DNA of 64,000 nucleotides from the NCBI GenBank assembly GCA_900016675.1, contig LN483070.1:1-64000 (forward strand), written 5' to 3'. Shown one piece after another: positions 40,011-47,949 of the stretch; positions within the stretch are counted from its first letter, which is position 1; every line of letters begins with the position of its first letter. The translations under genes and the position numbers were made by a program. The notes under the pieces were generated by a model, which ran no database searches, was not told the DNA's origin, and saw only the letters and a list, made by a program, of their open reading frames with translations. Source of the stretch: Arthrobacter saudimassiliensis. Lineage in GTDB: Bacteria > Actinomycetota > Actinomycetes > Actinomycetales > Micrococcaceae.

Positions 40011-40718
40011 TTACGCGAGCCCTTCGGCGACGTCGAGGATCTTGGTGATGCGCACGGCGTAGTCCTGGTCCAGGACCACGATCTCGCCGTTGGCGATCAG
40101 GCGGCCGTTGAGCAGGATGTCGGCCGGGGCTCCGGCGGAGCGGTCCAGCTCGATGACCCGGCCCGGTTCGAGGTTCAGCACGTCGCGGACGGCCATCCGG
40201 GTGCGGCCGATCTCCACGGTCAGCGCCATTTCGACGTTGCTGATCCGGCCCAGCTTGCCGACCACGGAGGTCTCCGCCGGGGCCGCGGCCGGAGCTGCGG
40301 CGTCCTCGCGGCTGCGGATGGCAAACCAGCCGGCGGTCCCGCCGGCGGCGGCGCGCAGCTCATAGACGGAGGTGGAGGGGTGCGCGAACAGGGCCGCGGC
40401 GTCCTCCACGCGGGTGTCGCCCAGGACGCCCGGGCCCAGGGTCCCGACGGCGGCTTCGATGGCCGGGCGCAGGACGTCGGCGGTGGAGACCAGCGCCGAG
40501 TCGGTGCCGGCGAGGGTGGAGACCGGCTCCGAAGCGGGCAGGACAAGGGCCACGTCAACGGACGCGGAGCCGACGTAGGACGCCGTGACGGCCTCCTGCA
40601 GCGCCTCGGCCGGGATGACGGCGCCGGAGGCCGGCACGGCCTCGAGCGGGAACTGGGTGGGCAGCAGCTGCACGAGGGAGGACGCGGCTTCGCTGTGCAT
40701 GGCCTGGGTGGTGCTCAT
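40011..40718 (-). CDS. fliN: flagellar motor switch protein FliN, long form
   Basis: A 235-residue switch protein. The C-terminal 80 residues are the SpoA domain (VEMALTVEIGRTRMAVRDVL, VIELDRSAGAPADILLNGRL) that builds the C-ring. An extra N-terminal domain of about 140 residues has the layout of the CheC-like part of FliY, though no clear CheC phosphatase residues are seen. Standard FliN is 90-140 residues. It directly follows fliM. Confidence 0.9.
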   Translation of the reverse strand: MSTTQAMHSEAASSLVQLLPTQFPLEAVPASGAVIPAEALQEAVTASYVGSASVDVALVLPASEPVSTLAGTDSALVSTADVLRPAIEAAVGTLGPGVLGDTRVEDAAALFAHPSTSVYELRAAAGGTAGWFAIRSREDAAAPAAAPAETSVVGKLGRISNVEMALTVEIGRTRMAVRDVLNLEPGRVIELDRSAGAPADILLNGRLIANGEIVVLDQDYAVRITKILDVAEGLA

Positions 40719-41645
40719 TTAGTGGTTCTCCTCGGTGCTTACGATGACGCCGGCCAGGCGGGATCCGCTGGCTCCTACGGCTGCCTGGGCCACGATGTGC
40801 CCGTCGACGGTGACATTGAGCGGACGGTGTCCCGGGTGCAGGAGCCGCAGGACGTCGCCCTCGGCCAGGTTCAGGACCATGCCGGGCTTGACCCGGATCG
40901 GTTCCATCTGCAGCGAGACGTCCACCGGGGTCGTGGCAAGGTGCCCCTGGATCAGCTCGGCCGGGGTCGCCTCGGATGAGGACGGCACCACCGGTCCCAG
41001 CTGCGGGAGCACGGCCTCGGCCGGAATCGCCACCGACGCGGGCGCCGTCGTCTCCCCCACCACCATCTCGAAGGTCGCCACCAGCATGGGGTCGCCGGAA
41101 GCGGCGGCCTGGGCGAACTGCGAGTTGTACTGGATCGAGGCCGCCGTCATGGGCGCGGCCAGGAGGCTGCCCAGCGAGTAATGCAGGTCCTCGAGGGCAT
41201 CGTCCATGATCCGCCCGAGCAGCGCCTGTTCGATGTGCGTGAACTTGCGCTCGGGCAGGACCATGTTCCCGGTGCCGCCCAGCATGTGGCCCACCCACGA
41301 CAGCGCTGCCGCCATCGGGAACTGGATCACCGCCTTGGCGGATACGTTGGGGATGTCGAAGAGCACCATGCCGGTGTTGTCCGGCAGGCTGGAGGCATAC
41401 TCGTCGTAGCTGAGCGTCTGCACCTGCTGGCTTGTCACCTGGGACAGCACCCTCACCTTCGCGGTGAGCTGGGTGCCCCATTGCCGGGCGAACGTGTCAA
41501 AGGCCATCTCCAGGACCCGCGCATGGTCGCGGGCGAGGGTGGTGGGCCTGCTGAAATCGTAAAGCTCCACTGCATCGGCACCCGTTTTCGGGCGCGCTGC
41601 GGGAGAGTCGTGCTGGTGGACCGTCACGGGCGCCACTATCGGCAC
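40719..41645 (-). CDS. fliM: flagellar motor switch protein FliM
   Basis: A C-ring protein: YDFSRPTTLARDHARVLE begins the middle domain, with NVSAKAVIQFPMAAALSW and a C-terminal SpoA domain (VRVKPGMVLNLAEGDVLRL-like). The longest frame gives 308 residues from GTG 41645, but this codon lies inside a sigma-28 -10 box; GTG 41627 or GTG 41567 (282 residues, just before YDFSRP) are alternatives and none has a good ribosome site. The N-terminal EIDALL motif that binds CheY-P is not found with any start. Confidence 0.88.
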   Translation of the reverse strand: MPIVAPVTVHQHDSPAARPKTGADAVELYDFSRPTTLARDHARVLEMAFDTFARQWGTQLTAKVRVLSQVTSQQVQTLSYDEYASSLPDNTGMVLFDIPNVSAKAVIQFPMAAALSWVGHMLGGTGNMVLPERKFTHIEQALLGRIMDDALEDLHYSLGSLLAAPMTAASIQYNSQFAQAAASGDPMLVATFEMVVGETTAPASVAIPAEAVLPQLGPVVPSSSEATPAELIQGHLATTPVDVSLQMEPIRVKPGMVLNLAEGDVLRLLHPGHRPLNVTVDGHIVAQAAVGASGSRLAGVIVSTEENH

Positions 41646-41662
41646 CCGGCCCGGCCGCGTTA
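41636..41662 (-). promoter_or_regulatory. sigma-28-type promoter inside operon, before fliM
   Basis: TAAC (41659-41662), 15 bases, then GCCGATAG (41636-41643) on the minus strand. It is identical in both boxes and spacing to the flgN promoter, and would give fliM-fliN and downstream export genes a second transcript. Confidence 0.72.
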
Positions 41663-41675
41663 GCAGCAGCGTGCC

Positions 41676-42485
41676 TTAGCCGCTTTCCGCCTGCTGTTCC
41701 TCCAGCAGCCCGGGAATCAGCTGGCGCACCTGCTCGCTTTCGCCGGAGAGCACGATGATGTCCACCCGGCGGTTCATGGCCAGTTCCTCCGCGGTCGTCC
41801 CGCCGGTCAGCGGCCGGGATTCGCCGAGCCCCACGGCCTGCAGCCGGGTGTAGTCCACGCCGCCGGGCTCGGACAGATACCGCAGCACGTTCACGGCCCG
41901 GGAGGAGGAGAGCTCCCAGTCCAGGGCCTCGTCCGTGAGCTGGCGGACCTGGGCGGTGTGCCCTTCGACCGAGACCCGGTAGTCGGTCGGCGCGAGGATC
42001 GGGCCGATGGTGTCCAGGACGGACACCGCGTCGGCGGTCAGGGCGGCCCGGTCCGGTTCGAAGAACATTTCGGAGCTGACCAGGCGGATGGTCAGGCCCC
42101 GCTCATCGATTTCGAAGCGGACGTGGCTGGCCATGCCGCGGTCCTCGAGGCCCGTCTCGATGCGTTCCTTGAGCTCGGTGAGCTCTTCGATCTCCTTCGC
42201 GGCGGCCTCCACCGCGTCCGGTTCGAGGGTCTCGGTGTCGTCGACCATTTCCGGCGGCACCACGACGCCGACGGCGGTGTCCACCGTCGCGGTCTCGACC
42301 TGCCCGAAGCCGGTGGCCAGGGAGGACTTCAACTGAGCGAACTTTTCCTGGTCGACCGTGGACATCGCGTACAGCACGATGAACATGCACATCAGCACGG
42401 TGACCATGTCCATGTAGGACGCCATCCACCGTTCGTCCGGGTGCTCTTCCTCTTCCTCCGGGCGGTGCCGGCGCCGCGGGCTCAC
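41676..42485 (-). CDS. motB: flagellar stator protein MotB
   Basis: A 269-residue stator subunit. A charged N-terminus precedes one membrane helix with the proton-carrying D26 (ASYMDMVTVLMCMFIVLYA). The C-terminal OmpA-like domain (VEGHTAQVRQLTDEALDWEL) anchors it to peptidoglycan. It overlaps motA by 4 bases. Confidence 0.95.
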   Translation of the reverse strand: MSPRRRHRPEEEEEHPDERWMASYMDMVTVLMCMFIVLYAMSTVDQEKFAQLKSSLATGFGQVETATVDTAVGVVVPPEMVDDTETLEPDAVEAAAKEIEELTELKERIETGLEDRGMASHVRFEIDERGLTIRLVSSEMFFEPDRAALTADAVSVLDTIGPILAPTDYRVSVEGHTAQVRQLTDEALDWELSSSRAVNVLRYLSEPGGVDYTRLQAVGLGESRPLTGGTTAEELAMNRRVDIIVLSGESEQVRQLIPGLLEEQQAESG

Positions 42486-43261
42486 GCGGCCTGCTGCTCG
42501 CTGTCGGCGGACAGCGCGTGGGCCGGGACCATGGCGCGCAGCCTTTCGTTGAGCAGGCGCGGCTGGCTGCCCGCCTGGACCGAGAGGATGCCTTCCATGA
42601 GCAGGTTCATCTGCTCAAGTTCCAGGTCGCTGAGCCGCTTGAGCCGGTTGCCGAGCGGCAGCCAGATGAAGTTGGCCGAGAGCAGGCCCCACAGGGTGGC
42701 GACGAAGGCCGCGGCGATCATGTGGCCGAGTTCGTCCGGCTGGGAGAGGTTCTCCAGCACGTGGGTCAGGGACACCACGGTGCCGATGATGCCCACGGTG
42801 GGGGCGTAGCCGCCCAGCGTGTTGAAGAATTTGCTGGCCACCTTGTCGGAATTGGCCTTGCTGGCGATTTCGTCCTCAAGGAGGGTGCGCAGCTCTTCGG
42901 CGTCGGTGCCGTCGGCGATGTTCTGCAGCGCGGTGCGCAGGAACGGGTCCTGGGTTTCCCCGGCGTCCTGTTCCAGGGACAGCAGGCCTTCGCTGCGGGC
43001 CTTTTCGGCGAGCGAGACGACGTTGTCGATGGTCTCCTGGGGCTTGGGGGTGCGGCCCATGAAGGCGCGCGGCAGGGACTTGAAGGAGTGCAGGGCGTCT
43101 TTGAGCGTCACGCCCGCGACGCCGACGGCGATGGTGCCGACCAGCACCAGGATCATCGGCGCCGGCAGCAGGATGGAGCTGACGTGCGCGCCCTCCAGGA
43201 AGATCATGGCGTACAGGGCGCCGAAGGCCAGGACCAGGCCGACGATTGTTGCTGGATCCAT
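42482..43261 (-). CDS. motA: flagellar stator protein MotA
   Basis: A 259-residue protein with four hydrophobic helices, a cytosolic loop between helices two and three, and the conserved APTVGIIGTVVSLTHVLENL and LWGLLSANFIWLPLGNRLK segments. ATG 43261 is fixed by a one-base overlap with the flbD stop; the frame continues upstream into flbD but is not used. Confidence 0.95.
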   Translation of the reverse strand: MDPATIVGLVLAFGALYAMIFLEGAHVSSILLPAPMILVLVGTIAVGVAGVTLKDALHSFKSLPRAFMGRTPKPQETIDNVVSLAEKARSEGLLSLEQDAGETQDPFLRTALQNIADGTDAEELRTLLEDEIASKANSDKVASKFFNTLGGYAPTVGIIGTVVSLTHVLENLSQPDELGHMIAAAFVATLWGLLSANFIWLPLGNRLKRLSDLELEQMNLLMEGILSVQAGSQPRLLNERLRAMVPAHALSADSEQQAA

Positions 43262-43575
43262 TACTTGTTCCTCGGGCGAAGGGGCACGGGACGGACGGGG
43301 GCGTTGGGGGCCGGGTCGGTGGCGGAGCCGACCGGCGGCACCAGGCCGAGTTCGGGGCCCGGCCGGTGGACGACGGGCGGCACGTCCTGCGCCATGAGGA
43401 TGATCCGTGAGCGCCACTCGGCGATCTTGGCGATGACGTCGTCCATGGATTCGGTGACGATGTACTTGGCCCCGTCGACCATGACCAGCGTGGTGTCCGG
43501 GTTCGCCTGGATCCGCTCGATGAGGTCAGGGTTGATCGCGAACTGTGCGTCGTTCAACCGCGTAAGAACAATCAT
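43261..43575 (-). CDS. flbD: flagellar FlbD family protein
   Basis: A 104-residue protein. Residues 1-65 (MIVLTRLNDAQFAINPDLIE, TLVMVDGAKYIVTES) are the FlbD/SwrD domain, normally 60-80 residues; a Pro-rich tail follows. In Bacillus the homologue raises stator torque. It directly precedes motA, consistent with that role. Confidence 0.9.
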   Translation of the reverse strand: MIVLTRLNDAQFAINPDLIERIQANPDTTLVMVDGAKYIVTESMDDVIAKIAEWRSRIILMAQDVPPVVHRPGPELGLVPPVGSATDPAPNAPVRPVPLRPRNK

Positions 43576-43662
43576 GGGTCCGTCCCGTGTGGAGGAAGGC
43601 CCCTCGCGGGCCTCCGTTCCTACTTTCGGCTCCGGCCCGGCTTTCGTTAGGCCGTTAAGCGG

Positions 43663-43695
43663 CAGCGGGGCCCGGCACCCGGCCGGACCCCGCTG
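43663..43695 (-). terminator. strong hairpin between flgE and flbD
   Basis: CAGCGGGG and CCCCGCTG enclose a second 4-bp CCGG/CCGG stem, inside the only gap over 100 bases in the long operon. There is no U-tract. It may attenuate or stabilise segments of the operon mRNA. Confidence 0.5.
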
Positions 43696-43709
43696 ATGTG
43701 TGCTGCGGA

Positions 43710-44891
43710 TCAGCGCTTGAGGTTGGTCAGCTCCTGCAGCACCTCGTCGGAGGTGGTGATGATGCGGGCGTTGGCCTGGAATCCGCGCTGGGCGACGATC
43801 AGGTTGGTGAACTCCTGGGACAGGTCCACGTTGGACATTTCCAGGGCACCGGACACGAGGCCGCCGACGCCGGCTTCTCCCGGCGCGCCGATCACGGCCT
43901 CGCCCGAGTTGGCCGAGGCGGTGTAGGAGGAGTTGCCTGCCTTCTCGAGGCCGGCGGGGTTGGTGAAGCTGGCGAGCACGATGCGGCCGAGGGCGATCTT
44001 GTCGCCGTTGCTGAAGCTGCCCATTACGGTGCCGTCCGGCGACAGCGCGAAGGACTCGATGGTGCCGGCCGGCGCGCCGTTGGAGGCGGTGACGGCCATG
44101 TTGTTCACCCCGGCGTAGCCGGTGACGGCGGACAGGTCCACGGTGACGCTGACCCCGCCGGCGACGGCTGCCGTCAGCGTCTTGGTGCCCTCGAGGGTGC
44201 CGTTGGCGTTCAGGGTCAGGTTCACGGGGGTTCCGCCGGTACCGCCCGAGGCGGTCCAGCCGGTGGTGGTACGGGTGAAGGTGACCGGCACGTTGGTCTC
44301 CCGGCCCTGGGCGTCGTAGGCCTTGATGTCACGCGTCAACGTGCCGCCGACGGGGGTTTCGGACGGCATGTTGCCGCCCAGCGACGCGGTGGTGGTGGGC
44401 TGGGCCGGGGAGACCGCGCCGTCGGGCAGCACGATGTCGCCGATGGCCGCGCCCTGGTTCACGACGCCGTTGGTCGCGCTCCAGCCCTGGAGGATGCTGC
44501 CGTCGGTGGTGACGAGGCGGCCGGCGGCGTCGACGTCGAACGCGCCGGCGCGGGTGTACAGGTTCTGGTTGCCCTGGCGGGTGACGAAGAAGCCCTCGCC
44601 GGAGATCATCAGGTCGGTTCCGCGGCCGGTGGCCTGGGAGGAACCCTGAGTGAAGTTCGTGGTGATGCCGGCAACCTGCACGCCCAGGCCCACCTGCGCG
44701 GGGTTGCGGCCGCCGGCGTTGGCGGCGGGCGCGGCCCCGCCCTGGGTCATCTGGGACAGCGTGTCCTGGAAGACGACGGCGTTGGACTTGAAGCCGGTGG
44801 TGTTGACGTTGGCGATGTTGTTGCCGGTCACGTCGAGCATGGTCTGGTGGGAGCGGAGCCCGGAGATGCCCGAGTACAGGGAGCGAAGCAT
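43710..44891 (-). CDS. flgE: flagellar hook protein FlgE
   Basis: A 393-residue axial protein. The N-terminal rod/hook signature is LYSGISGLRSHQTMLDVTGNNIANVNTTGFK, shown here in two parts (LYSGISGLRSHQTMLD and NIANVNTTGFK); the middle is the beta-rich hook domain and the C-terminus ends NLIVAQRGFQANARII. It is the only FlgE/F/G-type protein in the window. It follows flgD at 30 bases. Confidence 0.93.
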   Translation of the reverse strand: MLRSLYSGISGLRSHQTMLDVTGNNIANVNTTGFKSNAVVFQDTLSQMTQGGAAPAANAGGRNPAQVGLGVQVAGITTNFTQGSSQATGRGTDLMISGEGFFVTRQGNQNLYTRAGAFDVDAAGRLVTTDGSILQGWSATNGVVNQGAAIGDIVLPDGAVSPAQPTTTASLGGNMPSETPVGGTLTRDIKAYDAQGRETNVPVTFTRTTTGWTASGGTGGTPVNLTLNANGTLEGTKTLTAAVAGGVSVTVDLSAVTGYAGVNNMAVTASNGAPAGTIESFALSPDGTVMGSFSNGDKIALGRIVLASFTNPAGLEKAGNSSYTASANSGEAVIGAPGEAGVGGLVSGALEMSNVDLSQEFTNLIVAQRGFQANARIITTSDEVLQELTNLKR

Positions 44892-44921
44892 GGCGGGGGC
44901 CTTTCTGGTGGCTGAAGTGGG

Positions 44922-45362
44922 TCAGGCGGTGGCGGACGCGTCTGCGTCCTGGGTGGTGTCCTTGTTGATGCCGGTGACGGCATCGAGCGGAACGTCGACG
45001 CCGTCGACGTTGACGGTGGGTACGGCCCCGGCGAAGGAGACGGACCGGGCGGTGCCGGTGACTTCGACGCCGTCGGCGTTGAGGTAGCTGATTTGCTGGT
45101 CGATCAGGGCGGCGGCGGAGGTGCGCATCTGCAGCGAGAAGTTCTCCTCGTCCAGCCCGGCCATGGTGGTGAGCTGCTCCATCATGGCCAGCTGCGTGGT
45201 CTGGGAGATCATCTGGTTGGTGTCCATCGGGGAGCTGGGGTCCTGGTTGCGCAGCTGGGTGACCAGCAGGTGCATGAAGACCTCGCTGTCCATCACCTGC
45301 TTGGGTGCGCGGGCGGGCTGCGTCGGCAGCGGGGTGGCTGCGTTGACTGCTTCAACGGGCAT
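44922..45362 (-). CDS. flgD: flagellar hook capping protein FlgD
   Basis: A 146-residue protein with the conserved N-terminal export and capping region (DSEVFMHLLVTQLRNQDPSS, MDTNQMISQTTQLAMMEQLT) but without the longer C-terminal Ig-like domains of enterobacterial FlgD (about 230 residues). Short forms are common in Gram-positives. Confidence 0.93.
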   Translation of the reverse strand: MPVEAVNAATPLPTQPARAPKQVMDSEVFMHLLVTQLRNQDPSSPMDTNQMISQTTQLAMMEQLTTMAGLDEENFSLQMRTSAAALIDQQISYLNADGVEVTGTARSVSFAGAVPTVNVDGVDVPLDAVTGINKDTTQDADASATA

Positions 45363-45376
45363 GGGGGTTCTCCTTC

Positions 45377-46864
45377 TCAGGCCAGGACGTCGATGCCGGC
45401 GCGGCCCGGCAGCTGGGGAATGGGGGCAGGGGCGGGGCGGGGATCCTGGGCGGCACCGGCGGCTGCCGTACCGCCGCGGGCCTCGAAGGCCCGCCGCCCG
45501 TCGCCGTCGCCCGCCCAGCCTCGGGTTTCGGGCTGCTGGTCCTGGCCGGGCTGGCCCGGCGGCCGGTCCTGCTGGGACAGGGTGAGGGACGCGGCTTGTC
45601 CGGTGCCTGCGAGGTCACGGCGAAGCTCGCCCAGAATCGCACGGACCGCTTCCCGGCCGGCCTCGTTGGGAGCGAACAGCTCGATCCGCAGCCCCTCCGG
45701 CCCCACCTGCGCCCGCACCGTCACCGGCCCCAGGTTCTCCGGGGCGACCTTCAGGATGAGCGTGTGCTCTCCGGGTGCGGCTTGGGCGAGGCGGATGACC
45801 GGCTGGCTGATCTGCTGCTGCAGCGGCGGCTGGGCGTGCACCTGCGCGGCGGCCGGGGCAGCCGGCGCCTGCACGGACGGCGTTGGAGCGTTGCTTGGCG
45901 GCGCCGCAGCTGCGGCCGGCGGCAGCGGAACTGCCGGCTCAGCGGGCTGGGCGGCAGCGGCGTCCGGAAGGCCCTGGACGGATGGCGCCGCACCGGTGGC
46001 AGCTGCAGGCCCGGCGGCCGCCCCGGCAGCCACGGTGCCGGCAGCCACGGCCGAAGGCGCGGCGGTCGACGGGACGGCAGTATCCGGGACGGGCGCCGCG
46101 GACGCAGCGGCCGCCCGGACCGTGGCCGCCGGAATGAGGGTCGCGGGCGCAGCGGGGGCGGCCGGACCGTCCTCGGCCTGGGCAGCGGCAGGCAGCGCCG
46201 ACGTCGGCAGTGCGTCCTCCGCGCTTCCGGCAGGCGCTGAAGAGGAGGCCAGGTCGAGCCGGATGCGGTCGGTGATGCGCAGTTCCAGGGCCGCGGCCGG
46301 CCTGGAACCGGGGGCCACGTCGAGGTGGATGCGGTCCGCGACGGGGCCCCCGGGAACGGGTGCCCCGGCGGCGGGCCCGCCGTCTGCGGCCGGGACCGGG
46401 CCGACAGCGGCGGTCGACGTCGGGCCCGGACCTGCGGCGGCGCTGCGGAGGCCGGCGTCGGCCGGCTCCTTCGGCGCAGGGCTCGCGAAAGGAGCGGTGT
46501 CTCCGGTCGGTTCCTCCGACGCGGGGCCTGTCCCCGGTGCGACGCCGTCGGTCGGTCCGGCCTCCGTGGTGAGCGTGAAGGCCATGGGACGGAGGTCCTC
46601 CGCCGGCTGCCGGGCAGCGTCGGCGGCGGGCACCGCCGCCGGGAGGGCCGCGGCGGCCGGATCTGCGTCAGTCGCGGGAGCGGAGCTGGTGTCGGCGCCG
46701 GCGTTCCGGGCGGAACCGGCGTCGGTTCCGGCCGTGCCCGCGATCTCGGCGGCCAGCGCCGCGCCGAACAGCGCACTGTCCCCGGTGTCGGCGGAGGCGC
46801 CGGCGGCACGGGGGCGGGCGGCCGTTCCGGCCAGGGGAAGCGGCGCCGCCGCGTTCAGGCTCAT
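45377..46864 (-). CDS. fliK: flagellar hook-length control protein FliK
   Basis: A 495-residue protein. The first 370 residues are Ala/Pro-rich and low-complexity, as expected for a secreted molecular ruler; the C-terminal domain (HTLILKVAPENLGPVTVRAQ, ELFAPNEAGREAVRAIL) is the conserved FliK/Flg_hook domain that triggers the FlhB switch. It overlaps the NlpC/P60 gene by 4 bases. Confidence 0.92.
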   Translation of the reverse strand: MSLNAAAPLPLAGTAARPRAAGASADTGDSALFGAALAAEIAGTAGTDAGSARNAGADTSSAPATDADPAAAALPAAVPAADAARQPAEDLRPMAFTLTTEAGPTDGVAPGTGPASEEPTGDTAPFASPAPKEPADAGLRSAAAGPGPTSTAAVGPVPAADGGPAAGAPVPGGPVADRIHLDVAPGSRPAAALELRITDRIRLDLASSSAPAGSAEDALPTSALPAAAQAEDGPAAPAAPATLIPAATVRAAAASAAPVPDTAVPSTAAPSAVAAGTVAAGAAAGPAAATGAAPSVQGLPDAAAAQPAEPAVPLPPAAAAAPPSNAPTPSVQAPAAPAAAQVHAQPPLQQQISQPVIRLAQAAPGEHTLILKVAPENLGPVTVRAQVGPEGLRIELFAPNEAGREAVRAILGELRRDLAGTGQAASLTLSQQDRPPGQPGQDQQPETRGWAGDGDGRRAFEARGGTAAAGAAQDPRPAPAPIPQLPGRAGIDVLA

Positions 46865-47520
46865 GCGCCGGCTCCGAGCAGGGCCGCCTGGGCCATCCGC
46901 GCCGAGGCCACCAGATCAGTGACCGCCGGGGCCCCGGCCGCGGTATCGGCAGCGGGCAGCACGCGGCGGATGGTGGTCAGGTTGCCGTCGTTCTCCCAGG
47001 CGTCGCGGATCTGGATGGTCTGTCCCGGCTGGGGCGCGTCCACGGCCTTGCCGCCGCCCAGGTAAATGGCGACGTGCCCGCCGTCGTGGCTGAAAAGCAG
47101 GTCGCCGGGCTGCGCCTGGGCCATGGAATCGACCTTGGTGCCGACGTTCATCTGGTCCCAGGTCACGCGCGGCAGCGAGTAGCCCAGGTCCTTGAAGACG
47201 TTCTGCACGAAGGACGAGCAGTCCAGGCCCACGGACGGGTCGTTGCCGCCCCAGATGTAGGGCAGACCGAGGTACTTCTGCACGGCGTCAAGCACCTGTC
47301 CCGGCGCTGCCCCGCCTGCGGCGGACCCGCCAACGGCGGACGCTCCGGCGGCGGGTGTGCTGCCGGAAAGCGCGCCCAGGGCGGCGGCGAACTCCGCGGA
47401 GGACGCGGCGGATGCGGACGACGTCGACGGCGCGGCCTGGGTGGCCGGTGCCGTCGAGGTGAGCTGGTCGAGGGTGCTGCGGATTTCCTGGATGCGGCCC
47501 AGGGCCTCTGGCATGGACAT
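46861..47520 (-). CDS. NlpC/P60 (C40) peptidase in flagellar operon
   Basis: A 219-residue protein with a disordered Ser/Ala-rich N-terminus and a C-terminal C40 peptidase: catalytic C101 in GLDCSSFVQ and H149 in GGHVAIYLG. C40 enzymes cut peptidoglycan stem peptides. There is no signal peptide, so it could be exported through the flagellar apparatus, taking the place of the FlgJ muramidase that opens the wall for the rod. It lies between fliJ and fliK. No ordinary lytic enzyme is found elsewhere in the locus. Confidence 0.88.
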   Translation of the reverse strand: MSMPEALGRIQEIRSTLDQLTSTAPATQAAPSTSSASAASSAEFAAALGALSGSTPAAGASAVGGSAAGGAAPGQVLDAVQKYLGLPYIWGGNDPSVGLDCSSFVQNVFKDLGYSLPRVTWDQMNVGTKVDSMAQAQPGDLLFSHDGGHVAIYLGGGKAVDAPQPGQTIQIRDAWENDGNLTTIRRVLPAADTAAGAPAVTDLVASARMAQAALLGAGA

Positions 47521-47523
47521 TGG

Positions 47524-47946
47524 TCAGCCCTCCGCTCGGTTGTGCCGGGAGCCGGCCAGTTCGTCCAGCACCACCTGCTCGGCGCGCAGCTCCTCCGCTG
47601 CGGCCAGGCCGGCGTGCCGGTCCTCCAGCTTGCCCAGGACGGCGGCGCGTTCGCGCGCGGCCCGGTACTGTGCCTGGGCGGCGTCGGCTTCGGCCCGCCG
47701 GGCCTCCTCCACGGCGCCCAGCTCGGCCAGCATGCTGCGGGCCGAGGCCCGTGCCGCGGCGATGGCCGTCAGGGTGGCCCGGTCGACGGCGTCGGCGGGA
47801 AGGTCGTGCAGCGCGGCGTACGCTTCGGTGCGCGCGTCGTCGGCGTCGCGGAGCCGGCGGTTGGCCGCGGCGAGGCCGCCGGCTGCCTGTTCCTCCTGCA
47901 GCCGGCGCACGCGCAGCAGCCCGGCCAGCGGGAATTGACGTGCCAT
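47524..47946 (-). CDS. fliJ: flagellar export protein FliJ
   Basis: A 140-residue protein predicted to be almost all coiled coil (LLRVRRLQEEQAAGGLAAAN, LEDRHAGLAAAEELRAEQ). Its size and place after fliI match FliJ, the ATPase-ring stalk. Sequence conservation in this family is low, so position is the main evidence. Confidence 0.88.
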   Translation of the reverse strand: MARQFPLAGLLRVRRLQEEQAAGGLAAANRRLRDADDARTEAYAALHDLPADAVDRATLTAIAAARASARSMLAELGAVEEARRAEADAAQAQYRAARERAAVLGKLEDRHAGLAAAEELRAEQVVLDELAGSRHNRAEG

Positions 47947-47949
47947 TGC

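Noticed and set aside
45093-46922. A 609-residue plus-strand open frame opposite fliK and flgD
   Set aside because: Alanine/glycine-rich shadow of the low-complexity fliK gene; no start context and no homology.
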